Shown: piece by piece, positions 37,701-45,740 of the stretch
How the letters are laid out: every line of letters begins with the position of its first letter
Position numbering within the stretch: the stretch's first letter is position 1
Assembly (NCBI RefSeq): GCF_013393905.1
Contig: NZ_CP040272.1
Span: forward strand, 2,852,001 to 2,916,000
DNA: 64,000 nucleotides
Direction: 5' to 3'
Origin: Nostoc sp. C052
Lineage (GTDB): Bacteria > Cyanobacteriota > Cyanobacteriia > Cyanobacteriales > Nostocaceae
The notes under the pieces: generated by a model
Told to the model about the DNA's origin: nothing
The model's database searches: none
Seen by the model: only the letters and a program-made list of their open reading frames with translations
Made by a program: the position numbers and the translations under genes

Positions 37701-37920
37701 CATTACTTCTGTTGTAGGAACGGGTTTTAGTAACGCCAGTGATTTTCAAATCACTAGTTTAGGAGCAGTTAGTAATGCTGTAGTTATCTACGACCCTGCA
37801 ACTGGGCAATTACTATACAATCAAAATGGTAGCGCAGCTGGTTTCGGCAGTGGCGGTCAATTTGCACAACTGACTGGTAAGCCTACTCTGACTGCCTCCG
37901 ACTTCATCATTCAAGCATAA
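34705..37920 (+). CDS. Secreted beta-helix protein with anchor-D repeats and RTX C-terminus
   Basis: 1071 residues. Order: right-handed beta-helix (about 1-405), three near-identical 115-residue choice-of-anchor-D/ASH-like domains (about 420-765, each starting PEIQVLNGTVDIADGSTTAI), a connecting region, then RTX calcium-binding nonapeptides (GQGGNDIIDGKSGDDLL, RGGAGNDLLIGGQGNDTL, near 915-955) and a C-terminus usual for type I secretion substrates. No Sec signal. Probably an extracellular polysaccharide-acting or adhesive protein; substrate unknown. The start has ggag 8-11 bases upstream. No type I exporter genes are in the window. Confidence 0.88.
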   Translation: MAGTTYYVSGTGNDRSNGLNEQNAFRTLTKAVSQLQTGDTLYVMNGTYDKGFTLFNKNGSPNNWTTIKAYPGATPKIKTTASGMNIFSSSYVRVEGLTFEGNRENITLDYALQQKNNLSNTLTTANGIYVAPWTNSQGAGGTNPHHIVITGNTVSNFPGGGIAISDADYITVEKNVVSGNAWYSPYGNQGITALRSFNLDNNTTDYRMIFRDNIVYDNQSLVPWHVAGKITEGHGIMLDTTMQAKGGVPYTGKALIANNIVYNNGSSGIDVFKGINVDVVNNTAYQNSRVLTNSGEIGVSYSDNVRVNNNILYASDNQKANVIKYATDITFDRNLVYNSNAFQASSNPNATGLQNILGRDPQFVNAAGKNFALKPGSAAIDAGSSLFNGISTNIIQDGDGNGTALIDIGAYEAPHISVTAPEIQVLNGTVDIADGSTTAINFGDVTVGNTLTKTFTIKNTGTAALNLSNLQLPNGFSLVGTLPTSVAANASTTISVVLNTTTPGTYSGSFSLNNNDSNESPFDFAISGTVKPVPTPEIQVLNGTVDIADGSTTAINFGDVTVGNTLTKTFTIKNTGTAALNLSNLQLPNGFSLVGTLPTSVAANASTTISVALNTTTPGTYGGTLILGNNDSNESPFDFAISGTVKPVPTPEIQVLNGTVDIADGSTTAINFGDVTVGNTLTKTFTIKNTGTAALNLSNLQLPNGFSLVGTLPTSVAANASTTISVALNTTTPGTYSGTLILGNNDSDESPFDFVISGIVKPRVINGTTGNDIFITRKNNGNDIISDFGGVGTSSNPSSVVIAKVDTLQFIGAGLTARNLQLTQNGNDLEVTFEDVANTKVTLQNFQLENLENLAASTTQSAIGNIIFDGQASVSDSFDVMNANSTPTSIFNTNTVTFLNELNNNIVGFDNSNDVINGQGGNDIIDGKSGDDLLRGGAGNDLLIGGQGNDTLVGGIGADSFIYNTNAAFTSAAVGIDAIADFNHSEGDKIVLDKTTFNAITSVVGTGFSNASDFQITSLGAVSNAVVIYDPATGQLLYNQNGSAAGFGSGGQFAQLTGKPTLTASDFIIQA
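35961..36990 (+). repeat. Three tandem 345-bp repeats inside the RTX protein gene
   Basis: Units start at about 35961, 36306 and 36651, each 345 bp (115 codons). The word gcagatggcagc recurs at 36001, 36346 and 36691. Differences are a handful of bases, so the array is recently amplified or homogenised. The truncated sister gene keeps only part of one diverged unit. Confidence 0.92.
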
Positions 37921-37922
37921 CC

Positions 37923-38027
37923 CAATACGGTTTAATTAAGGGTTATTGGTGTAGATAATTGGTTTTTGAAGACGCGATAAATCGCGTCTCTACATCAGGG
38001 TTTTGTTGCTCTATCTGAACTGTATTG
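37923..38027. mobile_element. MITE-like element related to the one at 9119
   Basis: Ends caatacggttta and gaactgtattg are inverted and match the family at 9119-9230. Length is about 105 bp, and the inside contains gacgcgataaatcgcgtc. It starts two bases after the stop codon of the RTX gene. I see no target duplication, so it is older or I have its limits slightly wrong. Confidence 0.5.
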
Positions 38028-38036
38028 ACTTAATAG

Positions 38037-38062
38037 GGGACGCAATATGTTTATTGCGTCCC
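38037..38062. terminator. Hairpin between two convergent genes
   Basis: 11-bp stem gggacgcaata / tattgcgtccc with a 4-base loop, between the RTX gene and mtfA. It could serve either strand; it also belongs to a dispersed ggggacgc repeat type. Confidence 0.5.
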
Positions 38063-38092
38063 TACATTTATTGACTTGCAATCTGTTGTAGT

Positions 38093-38917
38093 TTAAACCC
38101 ATTGCACAGGATTTAATTTATAGTAACGTTGTAATTGCTCATAAAGTGCCGGATGCTTGGACAACAATTGGTGCGGTTTTTCAAAGAATGTCTCAGTCGC
38201 CACGGCAAAAAATTCTGCGGGATTTGTTGCGCCATAGCTATCCATTACCGTCTTTACGCCTTGTAGAAGATCGTTACAAAGTTGCTGATATGCTTCTGTC
38301 ATCACCTTTGACCAAATAGGATAGTCTGAGTTATGTTGCAATATAGGAACTCCCTCAGCTTTACCATCCTCTTGATCCAACTGATGGGCGAATTCATGAA
38401 GTACAACGTTACGTCCATCCCTCCAGTTGGCAGTGTCTTGTTTCACTTGTTCCCAAGATACTACTACTTGGTCAGTTGTCCACGATTCGCCTAATCTTGC
38501 CACACGCCTTTCTTCAACAACATAATTTCCAATAGCAGTCGTTTCCTGAACAAAATAAGCATTGGGATACATTAGAATTGAACGAAGTCTAGGAAAGTAC
38601 TGCCCACGTTCATTAAGTAGGAGTAAACAGGCAACAGCCGCAAGGGTAAGTTTCATTTCTTCTGTAACTTGTAATCCTCTACAGCCAATAAATTGCTTTT
38701 CTGCTAAAAACACTTGAATATGTCCCTGAAGTCGTCTAATTTCATCGGGAGAAAGACAAGGATAAATAGGAAGATTATTCTCAATAATGGCACTCCAAAG
38801 GGGAGGAAAAGGACGATGTTTGAGACGGTTTCTTCGCCTTTTAACTAGAATGGGATTGACTAAAATCCCAACAATAATTAGTCCAATGGTGAAAAAGATA
38901 ACTATTGTTTTAATCAT
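38093..38917 (-). CDS. mtfA: MtfA-type zinc-dependent peptidase (M90)
   Basis: 274 residues. One N-terminal membrane helix (IVIFFTIGLIIVGILVNP), then the M90 domain with zinc site VVLHEFAHQLDQEDGKA (HExxH near residue 173) and family blocks GRNVVLHEFA and NPAEFFAVATETFFEKP, whose glutamates include the likely third zinc ligand. E. coli MtfA is a cytosolic peptidase that binds the regulator Mlc; the extra membrane anchor here is typical of other lineages. Substrate unknown. Confidence 0.88.
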   Translation of the reverse strand: MIKTIVIFFTIGLIIVGILVNPILVKRRRNRLKHRPFPPLWSAIIENNLPIYPCLSPDEIRRLQGHIQVFLAEKQFIGCRGLQVTEEMKLTLAAVACLLLLNERGQYFPRLRSILMYPNAYFVQETTAIGNYVVEERRVARLGESWTTDQVVVSWEQVKQDTANWRDGRNVVLHEFAHQLDQEDGKAEGVPILQHNSDYPIWSKVMTEAYQQLCNDLLQGVKTVMDSYGATNPAEFFAVATETFFEKPHQLLSKHPALYEQLQRYYKLNPVQWV

Positions 38918-39091
38918 TAATCTTTTAACAGGTTACAAGTGTTGAGCCGAAAGATTGTCATAAAGGCACTTGTTTTGTGTTGCAGATAGCAAATACTGAA
39001 AAATGTTAAGGCTATTGCTGTGCAGTCGAAGGCGCAAATAAAGCGCATGGAAAAACTCTTGTCGGTTGGAGACACTGAGTAAAATAAGCTA

Positions 39092-39709
39092 CTAGCTACA
39101 ATAAGCCAGATTGCTTAATCCGGGAGTATTTACTAAGTCAGTATTGGCTATCCAACCATTACCAGACAACTCTCCAGGGAAACTTCTGGAAAGGTCGATT
39201 TCTACCCAAATGTAATTTTCAGATTTATATGACTTAACTCTATTACCTGTAACCAAGTTTACAAACACGACTGCGTTGGGATTAAGTGTTGTAATAAAAG
39301 CTCCTTTTGTACTTGGTTGGCGAAGTAAAGTTACAGGCTGTACAATTTGCCGACATGCACTGCCAATAGTAGGTTTAGTCCATAGGTTTTGAGCGTTGTT
39401 ATTCGTCTGACAAAATGTCAGCACAGCAGTTTGAATAAATCCTGAAGTCGGAGATTTGATTCTGACAAATCTATCTCCACTAGCTGGTATATATGCTAAA
39501 TTAATCTTTGTTTTTGCTGACAATATTCTGATAGCCTTCGATGATGTTGAAGGGTCTTGAAAAATTGGAGTATCTACTTTAGTTGCACGACAACTCGACT
39601 GTGAAGAATTGGAGATAGTCTGTGTGATTTGAGCAAATACAGGTACACCCAGAGTGAACGTAGCAATCTTTACTAGAGTAAAAATATACAATAACTTCTG
39701 AAATTCCAC
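39092..39709 (-). CDS. Secreted protein with SH3-like domains
   Basis: 205 residues. Signal peptide: MEFQKLLYIFTLVKIATFTL with cleavage near VFAQ. Two bacterial SH3-like units: about 40-100 (IRILSAKTKINLAYIP, DRFVRIKSPTSGFIQT) and about 115-200 (TLLRQPSTKGAFITTLNP, WVEIDLSRSFPGELSGNGWI), with cysteines near 38, 98, 118 and 204. Such domains bind peptidoglycan or mediate protein contact in the periplasm. No catalytic domain. Confidence 0.82.
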   Translation of the reverse strand: MEFQKLLYIFTLVKIATFTLGVPVFAQITQTISNSSQSSCRATKVDTPIFQDPSTSSKAIRILSAKTKINLAYIPASGDRFVRIKSPTSGFIQTAVLTFCQTNNNAQNLWTKPTIGSACRQIVQPVTLLRQPSTKGAFITTLNPNAVVFVNLVTGNRVKSYKSENYIWVEIDLSRSFPGELSGNGWIANTDLVNTPGLSNLAYCS

Positions 39710-39767
39710 GTTTTTTCCTAAATATCACTTATAAAAAACTCTACATTAGATTCGCAACTTATCGAAA

Positions 39768-39960
39768 CAGAATTCAGGAGTCAGGAGCCAGAATTCATTC
39801 TGAATTCTGTGCGGCTGGTGGATGAATAAACGGGTTTAAAGCCCCATCCAAATCCTAGATTTGGTGGTCTTTTCCCAAAGGGAGACGTTAGCGAGTATTT
39901 GAGCGTCTTGATTCTGACCGGAGGCGGAGCATCTCCGGCTCCGCTCCTGAATTCTTCTTC
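39768..39960 (+). repeat. Dispersed repeat, about 190 bp, copy B
   Basis: Same organisation as copy A at 14347-14517 in opposite orientation: cagaattcaggagtcagga, then ggatgaataaacgggttta, then a hairpin around the word aaatc, ending ctcctgaattcttcttc. It carries an inserted gaggcggagcatctccggct palindrome. It fills most of the 355-base spacer, where I see no gene. Confidence 0.7.
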
Positions 39961-40064
39961 AAAAACGCTGACGTTAAAAGAGCCTAAAAAAATTATTTTT
40001 AGCTATTAGACATCATATAATGACTGATTACTGCTAATTACCAACTAGTCCCAATCTCTTAATT

Positions 40065-40820
40065 ATGAATAAATTCAATAATACGGGAATACTTGAAAAC
40101 TTTGTCAATACAGTGATGGGAGTAAAAACTCTTAATCAACAAAAGTCTCCAAATACATTCATAGCTACTACACAAGAATTAGATGTCAGGGCAGTTTTAG
40201 TTTATACACTAGGAACTATCCTACAAATATTAGTCATGATTTTCGTGTTACTGGTTATGGAAAAATTAGTAATATTGATTGATAAAAATTCTTATTTTTC
40301 TAGCTGGTTTAGTACTTTATTGACGGGATTATTTTTTGCATTATTGAGTATCCGCTCCCGAATTTTTTCTCTTTTAGATAATACCCGTTCTCGTCAGACT
40401 TATGACCAGGTAATCAGACCAAGATGGTCTCCTCCACCTTTAGCATTTCCTATAGTTTGGATGATAATTGCCATTCTGCGGGTAATTTCTTCTGTATTAG
40501 TTTGGCAGCAAATGAATCACCAGTTTTTAGTGCTACCTTTAATTTTGTTTGTGGTACATCTGGCTTTAGGAGATACCTGGAATACGATTTTTACTGTAGA
40601 ACGGAGATTAGGGGCAGCTGTTCCTGTCGTTATTTTAGGCCCTTGGTTATCTGCTGTAATAGTGACGGCAATTTATTGGCAAACTAATCCTGTAGCGGGA
40701 ATGACTTTATCATTTTCTTGTGTATGGCTAACTTTAGCGGCTGTATTGGTATTTAGAATTTGGCAATTAAATGGTTCTGAACCACTGTATCCTTTGAAAC
40801 TAAAGCCTTTGGAGAAATAA
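40065..40820 (+). CDS. TspO/MBR family protein
   Basis: 251 residues with about six membrane segments. The core follows the TspO pattern: VIRPRWSPPPLAFPIVWMII corresponds to the KP-W-PP-W-F-PVW signature, and HLALGDTWNTIF to the N-WSPLFF region. TspO proteins bind porphyrins and are linked to tetrapyrrole and stress control. The 70-residue N-terminal extension with an extra membrane segment is longer than in typical 150-160 residue members. The match is clear but divergent. Confidence 0.75.
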   Translation: MNKFNNTGILENFVNTVMGVKTLNQQKSPNTFIATTQELDVRAVLVYTLGTILQILVMIFVLLVMEKLVILIDKNSYFSSWFSTLLTGLFFALLSIRSRIFSLLDNTRSRQTYDQVIRPRWSPPPLAFPIVWMIIAILRVISSVLVWQQMNHQFLVLPLILFVVHLALGDTWNTIFTVERRLGAAVPVVILGPWLSAVIVTAIYWQTNPVAGMTLSFSCVWLTLAAVLVFRIWQLNGSEPLYPLKLKPLEK

Positions 40821-41168
40821 ATCCTCAAAATTCACCAAGACAAGAAAGCAAGGAAAAATATCACTTGACTTTTGAGTATGTGCCCAGATTTCCGCTTTAG
40901 ACACTTCCAATAAATAAATTATTCAATGTTGTGGGTGTGCAACATGAGCGCCTTTGCTTACTGGGCGGGCGAGACGCCCACCCCACATTAACAATTAAAA
41001 ATTAAAAATTTCAGATGGATTGCTAGATGAGGTGAAAAGTCAGGGGACTAAATCAGGAATTTTGCGGAGGTTGAAAGTTAATCAACAGAAAGTAGTATAC
41101 TTTTCTGGGTTCGCCTAAAGCTATCTAAAAGTTTCGTTTAAAAACAAAGAATTTTGGGGTTGCTCTAA
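40821..41168. other. Spacer with a dispersed hairpin repeat
   Basis: No gene seen. At 40930-40986 a member of the tgtggggtgggc...gcgctcatg repeat family lies in the spacer; other copies are at 44333-44432 and 45628-45740. The rest should contain the promoter of the cyclic-nucleotide-binding gene. Confidence 0.6.
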
Positions 41169-41537
41169 ATGCTAAGTCCTGTGGTAACAGTCAGTATCTT
41201 TCAAAAACAACCCGATCCTAAAGCATTTTCGGCAGGCCAAGTCATCTTTGAAGAAGGACAGCCTGGTGATGAAATGTACGGCATTCTCGAAGGAGAGGTA
41301 GATATATTAGTCAATGGCAAGATTGTAGAAACCATTGAAACGGGCGAAGTTTTTGGTGCCGGGGTACTTGTAGGAGTAGAAGATAGAACTTACTCAGCTA
41401 TTGCCAAGGTGGATAGCAAGCTAGGTTTCCTCGATCGGGAAGGGTTTCTCTTTGCCGTTCAGGAAACACCCGTGTTTGCCCTACAGGTGATGAAAAGTTA
41501 CTCAGAACGCCTGAGTCGCTTGCAGCATATTATCTAA
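41169..41537 (+). CDS. Stand-alone cyclic-nucleotide-binding domain protein
   Basis: 122 residues, a single cNMP-binding fold (about 12-118): VIFEEGQPGDEMYGILEGEV, ETIETGEVFGAGVLVGVEDR and the C-helix ALQVMKSYSERLSRLQ. No DNA-binding or catalytic domain follows, so it is a sensor that must act through a partner, or a decoy. The phosphate-binding cassette arginine appears as R in EDRTYSAIA. Function unknown. Confidence 0.85.
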   Translation: MLSPVVTVSIFQKQPDPKAFSAGQVIFEEGQPGDEMYGILEGEVDILVNGKIVETIETGEVFGAGVLVGVEDRTYSAIAKVDSKLGFLDREGFLFAVQETPVFALQVMKSYSERLSRLQHII

Positions 41538-41874
41538 AGCACGTCAGAAGGCAGCAGCAGAAGTAGCTGACAAGTGTATGTTCCCCACTGGGAAGCTTCT
41601 AATAGAGAGCGTTTTGCAGAACACCAAATCTCTGATTTGGTCAGATAATGCGGTGTTCTACCAATTGGCTTCTCTAGCTTCTGCCTTTTTTGGTGAAAAA
41701 TGCGGAATTTACCTCAATACTGCTCGCTCTGTGGATTTTTAACTCGGAATTGGGTTTGGGGTAAAGGTTAAAGGTTTTTTCTTTCCCCTTTCCCCCGCCC
41801 CTTATCCCCAGAGGGGCCCCACCTTACCCTTTTCACCAAAACCCGACAAGTATTGGAATTTACCTGAGGTAGCA
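41538..41874. other. Spacer with nested hairpins
   Basis: No gene. At about 41615-41660 agaacacc and ggtgttct enclose a smaller stem (accaaatc / gatttggt). A stretch cttctgccttttttgg then gives a T run, so a terminator for the preceding gene may lie here. A polypurine/polypyrimidine patch follows at 41760-41840. Confidence 0.5.
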
Positions 41875-42240
41875 ATGGCACGTAAACGGTTGATTATTGA
41901 AATGGGGATGGGAATAGATCAACATGGACAAGAACCAACAGTAGCAGCATCTAGGGCAGTACGTAATGCGATCGCTCACAATGCTTTACCTGGTGTTTGG
42001 GAAGTTGCAGGTTTAAGTCATCCCAATGAAATGATTATAGAAGTTCAGGTAGCAGTGCCATACCCCGAACAAGTGAGGGAAGAAGAGGTACTCGCGGTTC
42101 TACCATTTGGTCGAAAAACTCTCATCGTAGAATCTGGGGGGATGGTAGTTCAAGGGCGGGCTATTCCCGAACTTAATGATAAAAATGACGAAATGTTGAT
42201 TGCGATCGCATCTGTCACAGTTCTAATCGAAAATGATTAA
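41875..42240 (+). CDS. Lin0512 family protein
   Basis: 121 residues. The pattern RLIIEMGMGIDQHGQEPTVA, ASRAVRNAIAHNALPG and VLAVLPFGRKTLIVESGG is that of the Lin0512 family, a small conserved protein of unknown function found in bacteria. Length is typical. Ninety bases separate it from the next gene on the same strand. Confidence 0.85.
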   Translation: MARKRLIIEMGMGIDQHGQEPTVAASRAVRNAIAHNALPGVWEVAGLSHPNEMIIEVQVAVPYPEQVREEEVLAVLPFGRKTLIVESGGMVVQGRAIPELNDKNDEMLIAIASVTVLIEND

Positions 42241-42330
42241 CTGAGGCTCTGCGCTAAACTAAAAAATATTGGGATAGAAATCTCTGGCAGTAAGTTCAAT
42301 ACACCAATAATCTTTACCACTGCGGCGATC

Positions 42331-42669
42331 ATGTCTCAAGAGTATAACGAATCACTCCAACTTCAGGAAATCACCAAACTCAAACCGAAACACTTTGCTG
42401 ATTTAGTCAGATCGGCACAATTGGTTTTCGACCCCACAGCTGGAGTTTCGGGAAGAAATATCACAGTTGACTGGGAACAATTCGGAATTCCCCATGATGT
42501 AGCGGATAATCTCAAATTACTTGGTCAGCAGTACCAGTATGCATCTCCTCACATCCCCGTTGAAGTCATTTGGAGTAAATTAACTCCAGAAACTCGTATT
42601 TGGTTTGTTGAAAATAAAGATCGGTTGTGGCAGCTTGAAGAAGCTTTCCCAGCCCTTGATGAAGATTAA
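42331..42669 (+). CDS. Conserved hypothetical protein
   Basis: 112 residues, no membrane segment, family not recognised. The sequence has a compact globular look (HFADLVRSAQLVFDPTAGVS, IPHDVADNLKLLGQQYQY, LTPETRIWFVENKDRLWQLE) with an acidic end. Good coding character, and the same strand as the Lin0512 gene suggests shared transcription. Confidence 0.75.
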   Translation: MSQEYNESLQLQEITKLKPKHFADLVRSAQLVFDPTAGVSGRNITVDWEQFGIPHDVADNLKLLGQQYQYASPHIPVEVIWSKLTPETRIWFVENKDRLWQLEEAFPALDED

Positions 42670-42699
42670 ACGGCTGAACCATTGAAAGGAATACTAATA

Positions 42700-42787
42700 G
42701 ACATCTCCGAAAAAGAACGTAGAGACGTAGCACTTCTACGTCTCTACAAGGGTTCTGGGTAACGCATCTTTAATTTCTGGAGATGTC
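42700..42787. mobile_element. 88-bp MITE-like element flanked by TA
   Basis: Inverted ends gacatctccgaaaa and, reversed, gacatctccagaaa, each next to TA (42698-42699 and 42788-42789). The inside has a perfect 12-bp hairpin gtagagacgtag / ctacgtctctac. TA flanks and short ends suit an IS630/Tc1-mariner-driven MITE; the driver is not here. The remaining spacer to 43109 shows no gene. Confidence 0.7.
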
Positions 42788-43109
42788 TAATTGTTTGTAG
42801 GGGTACAACAGCCGTCGTACCCCTATCCTTTATATATAAAATATAAAAATTATTGTTTGAATGGAACAGGCGATAAATTTAGACTTAGTAGACTGTGGCA
42901 TTGTTAATTTGACAGACTACTAGTTACAGCAGTTTTCTTTTGCATAAAGTACAAAGTTACGGGTTTGGAGTCAGGAGGTAGAAACTCTTTATATCTAATG
43001 CGTGAGTTTTGCATTTTGTACCTAACTTAAAAAGCAAGCAAACTGCTGTATCTTGTGCGATCGCATTAGTTTGAGTACATCAGTTAAATTAATAGAAAAG
43101 CTTGTATAG

Positions 43110-44294
43110 ATGAATCAAAGCCCAAGTGTGACTCCCAACCTGGAAGAACATACTCATGAAAATCCTATTGTTACCAAACAGCAGTTATTTGGAAAGCAAC
43201 TAATTGTCCTGATCTTGGAAATGCTTCTGGCATTACCTCTGGGTTTACTCCTTGCCAAGTTCCAAATTGGCAGGATTGCCTGGATATTCGGGGGGATTGC
43301 CGCTGGTACACTGGTTCTTCAAGGGTGTCGAATTCTTTATCAATATTCCCCCCAACCTAACCGCACTGCTAGAAAAGTCGGAATGGCACTTGTCGGCTTA
43401 ACTGTTGGTGCTTCCAATACCCACGCGAATCTAGCTAGTGTTGCTTCTGGTATTCCCATTTTTATTTTTCTTACCTTGTTTCTGCTGCTGAGTGGTAGCT
43501 GTATTGGTTACATTTACTCCCGCATCAGCAAAACCAACCTATTGACTGCAATGCTGGCTACTGTCCCAGGTGGTGTGGGAATTATGGCAGCGATCGCCGC
43601 TGATTACAATAAAAATGTTAGCTTGGTTGCCCTAGTTCAGGCGATTCGCGTCACCTCTGTAGTTGTTCTAATTCCCTTCATCGCTAGGACATCAGCTGGT
43701 AGTTACTATCCCCAAACACTCTCAATCAACAGTACTTGGCTCAATGTCGATCCATCTCAACTAGAATTACTCTTGTTAGTACTGTTAATCACTGGATTAG
43801 TAGTTTATCCAGCAATATTGTTTAAAATTCCTGCTGGTGATTTCTTTGGTGCATTGTTGATTGGCATCGGGTTTAATCCTTTGCTACATTCGCTGCCTTT
43901 TGTGGGTGATATTAGCTTTAGTCCGCCGCCCTTAATTAACTTATTGGGTCAAATGCTCTTGGGAATTACTATTGGTGAATATTGGGGAGATAAACCCAAC
44001 TTTAAAAAGCAGACTGTTGGCTATGCCTTGATATCTGTAGGCATGACCCTTGTAGCTGGAGCGATCGCTGCTATACTTGCGATGCAATTAACCTCTTGGG
44101 ATTGGTTAACCTGTCTGCTAGTCACAGCACCAGGAGGATCGGCAGAAATGATCCTGGTTTCTCTAGCATTGAATCATAATGTTGAAATTGTGACAACGGG
44201 TCATTTAGTGCGACTGATTGCGATTAATAGTTCCCTACCACTTTGGGTGTTTTTGTTTCGCCGTCTGGATGAGCAATTTTCTGAACCAGTTTAA
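43110..44294 (+). CDS. AbrB-type (PF05145) membrane protein
   Basis: 394 residues, about ten membrane segments in two homologous halves. Family marks: the repeated MLATVPGGVGIMAAIAADY and LLVTAPGGSAEMILVSLALN (PGG-MI pattern) and ending LPLWVFLFRRLDE. The family is misnamed ammonia monooxygenase or AbrB; it is a predicted transporter of unknown substrate, unrelated to the AbrB DNA-binding fold. Full length. Confidence 0.88.
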   Translation: MNQSPSVTPNLEEHTHENPIVTKQQLFGKQLIVLILEMLLALPLGLLLAKFQIGRIAWIFGGIAAGTLVLQGCRILYQYSPQPNRTARKVGMALVGLTVGASNTHANLASVASGIPIFIFLTLFLLLSGSCIGYIYSRISKTNLLTAMLATVPGGVGIMAAIAADYNKNVSLVALVQAIRVTSVVVLIPFIARTSAGSYYPQTLSINSTWLNVDPSQLELLLLVLLITGLVVYPAILFKIPAGDFFGALLIGIGFNPLLHSLPFVGDISFSPPPLINLLGQMLLGITIGEYWGDKPNFKKQTVGYALISVGMTLVAGAIAAILAMQLTSWDWLTCLLVTAPGGSAEMILVSLALNHNVEIVTTGHLVRLIAINSSLPLWVFLFRRLDEQFSEPV

Positions 44295-44332
44295 TTGATT
44301 TGGGCATTGGGGACTGGGCGAAAGAGTTAAGG

Positions 44333-44432
44333 GACTGACAAAAAATATTCAATTAACTCTTGTGGGGTGGGCGACACGAGAGCCATATTATGGACTGGGC
44401 GCTCATGTTGCCCACCCCACAATATTGTATAA
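44333..44432. repeat. Dispersed hairpin repeat, copy 2
   Basis: Begins agggactgacaaaaaatatt, then caattaactcttgtggggtg, and ends tgcccaccccacaatattg. The arms tgtggggtgggc / gcccaccccaca form the stem. The copy at 45628-45740 has the same order, including the agggactgacaaa lead-in. Confidence 0.8.
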
Positions 44433-44665
44433 TTTATTCCTTGGAGTTTCCTAAGTAGTTTTTATGCTTCTGCCCCTTTTCCTTTAAACTGTGGAACAAA
44501 TACTGTGCAAATCTGCGATCGCAGTTGATCGAGTTACTCCTTTCGGACTAGATTTGTGTAGCGCGGTTCTAGGGCATGGGGCATTAGTTTTTGACAAATG
44601 ACAAAGATGCAACTTGAATGCTGATAGCTTATTCTTTTGTTATCCAAACACAAAGGATGCTTTAG

Positions 44666-45481
44666 ATGGTTGCCCAAATCCAAGAACTTGAAGCCCAGCA
44701 CTGGGTTAAAACTCGTTCTTCCCTCGATCCTAGCGAATCTACTTTCCTGATTTGGAAAGGTAAAATTTACGCTTTTATCCCCGGTGAGAAAAGACAACTC
44801 CTGTTTAAAATCCTGGGATTGAGTGTTAGCCGATGTATTCCCACAGCAGAAGGTAGCTGGGATTTTACTTCTAGGGAACTAACTTATTACCTCAATCCAA
44901 AAACAGATGAGGTTTTATCCAAATGGGAGAATCCTTGGACAGGCGAGACAGTTCCGGTGATTCACGTTGCTAATAATCCCGTGCAGGGAAGGTTTGAGGG
45001 AAATTTTCCCGCACAAATAGATGGTGACAGCACAACCTTCGTTTTTGATATATTTCCCCATTACCCTAATCCCTTAGCAGACGATCCCAAATTTGCTGAA
45101 TATAGCCCTAATCCAATTTATCAGGCAGCGGAATTGTTTAAATTAACAGTCCCAACCGCAGATTTATTCAACCCAGCACTCTCCTCAGTTTCTCAACTCA
45201 AACTGAGTTGGGATCGGATTGGTCAATGGCTTCCTTGGATGAAAATGGGCGATCGCCCCGGTCAACTTATCTACAGTGCTGTTGGCAGCAAAGTCAATGG
45301 TTTAACAGAACTGCCCCCAGTGCTGCAAGACGAAATTAATAATCGTATTCCTCTATATAAAAAAGCCCCAAAAGCATTGATAGATGGCGAAGATATGACT
45401 TCCTGGTTATACTTCCAAAAGCACTTTCAAGCATACTTGGCGGGTGAAATCTTCCCGCTTCCTCAAGCAGAAGAGTTGTAA
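44666..45481 (+). CDS. DUF1838 family protein
   Basis: 271 residues. Matches the DUF1838 pattern: TFLIWKGKIYAFIPGEKRQL, ELTYYLNPKTDEVLSKWENP (the LDP-TGEVL-WENP signature), and a C-terminal MTSWLYFQKHFQAYLAGEIF. Function unknown; family members are common in cyanobacteria and sphingomonads. No signal peptide is evident, although some relatives have one. Confidence 0.88.
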   Translation: MVAQIQELEAQHWVKTRSSLDPSESTFLIWKGKIYAFIPGEKRQLLFKILGLSVSRCIPTAEGSWDFTSRELTYYLNPKTDEVLSKWENPWTGETVPVIHVANNPVQGRFEGNFPAQIDGDSTTFVFDIFPHYPNPLADDPKFAEYSPNPIYQAAELFKLTVPTADLFNPALSSVSQLKLSWDRIGQWLPWMKMGDRPGQLIYSAVGSKVNGLTELPPVLQDEINNRIPLYKKAPKALIDGEDMTSWLYFQKHFQAYLAGEIFPLPQAEEL

Positions 45482-45627
45482 ATTAGCTGGAAAGCAACAT
45501 CTAAAGTTGGTTGTTGAGGATAAAATCGACCTTCACTGTTGCGTCAGCTTCCGGTAGGGTACAAGATTTCAGTGACCCCACAGCTACGAAAACATCGGTA
45601 GTCTTTCCGACACGCTGCGCGATCGCT

Positions 45628-45740
45628 AAGGGACTGACAAATAAAAAAATATCCAATTAACTCCTGTGGGGTGGGCAACATGAGCGCCCAGTTTATATCG
45701 CGCTCATGTTGCCCACTCCACAATACTTGGATAATTTATG
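45628..45740. repeat. Dispersed hairpin repeat, copy 3
   Basis: 23-base arms (tgtggggtgggcaacatgag... and its complement, one mismatch) at 45665-45687 and 45700-45722, with the same agggactgacaaa lead-in as copy 2. It just overlaps the 3' end of the minus-strand gene. Confidence 0.85.
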
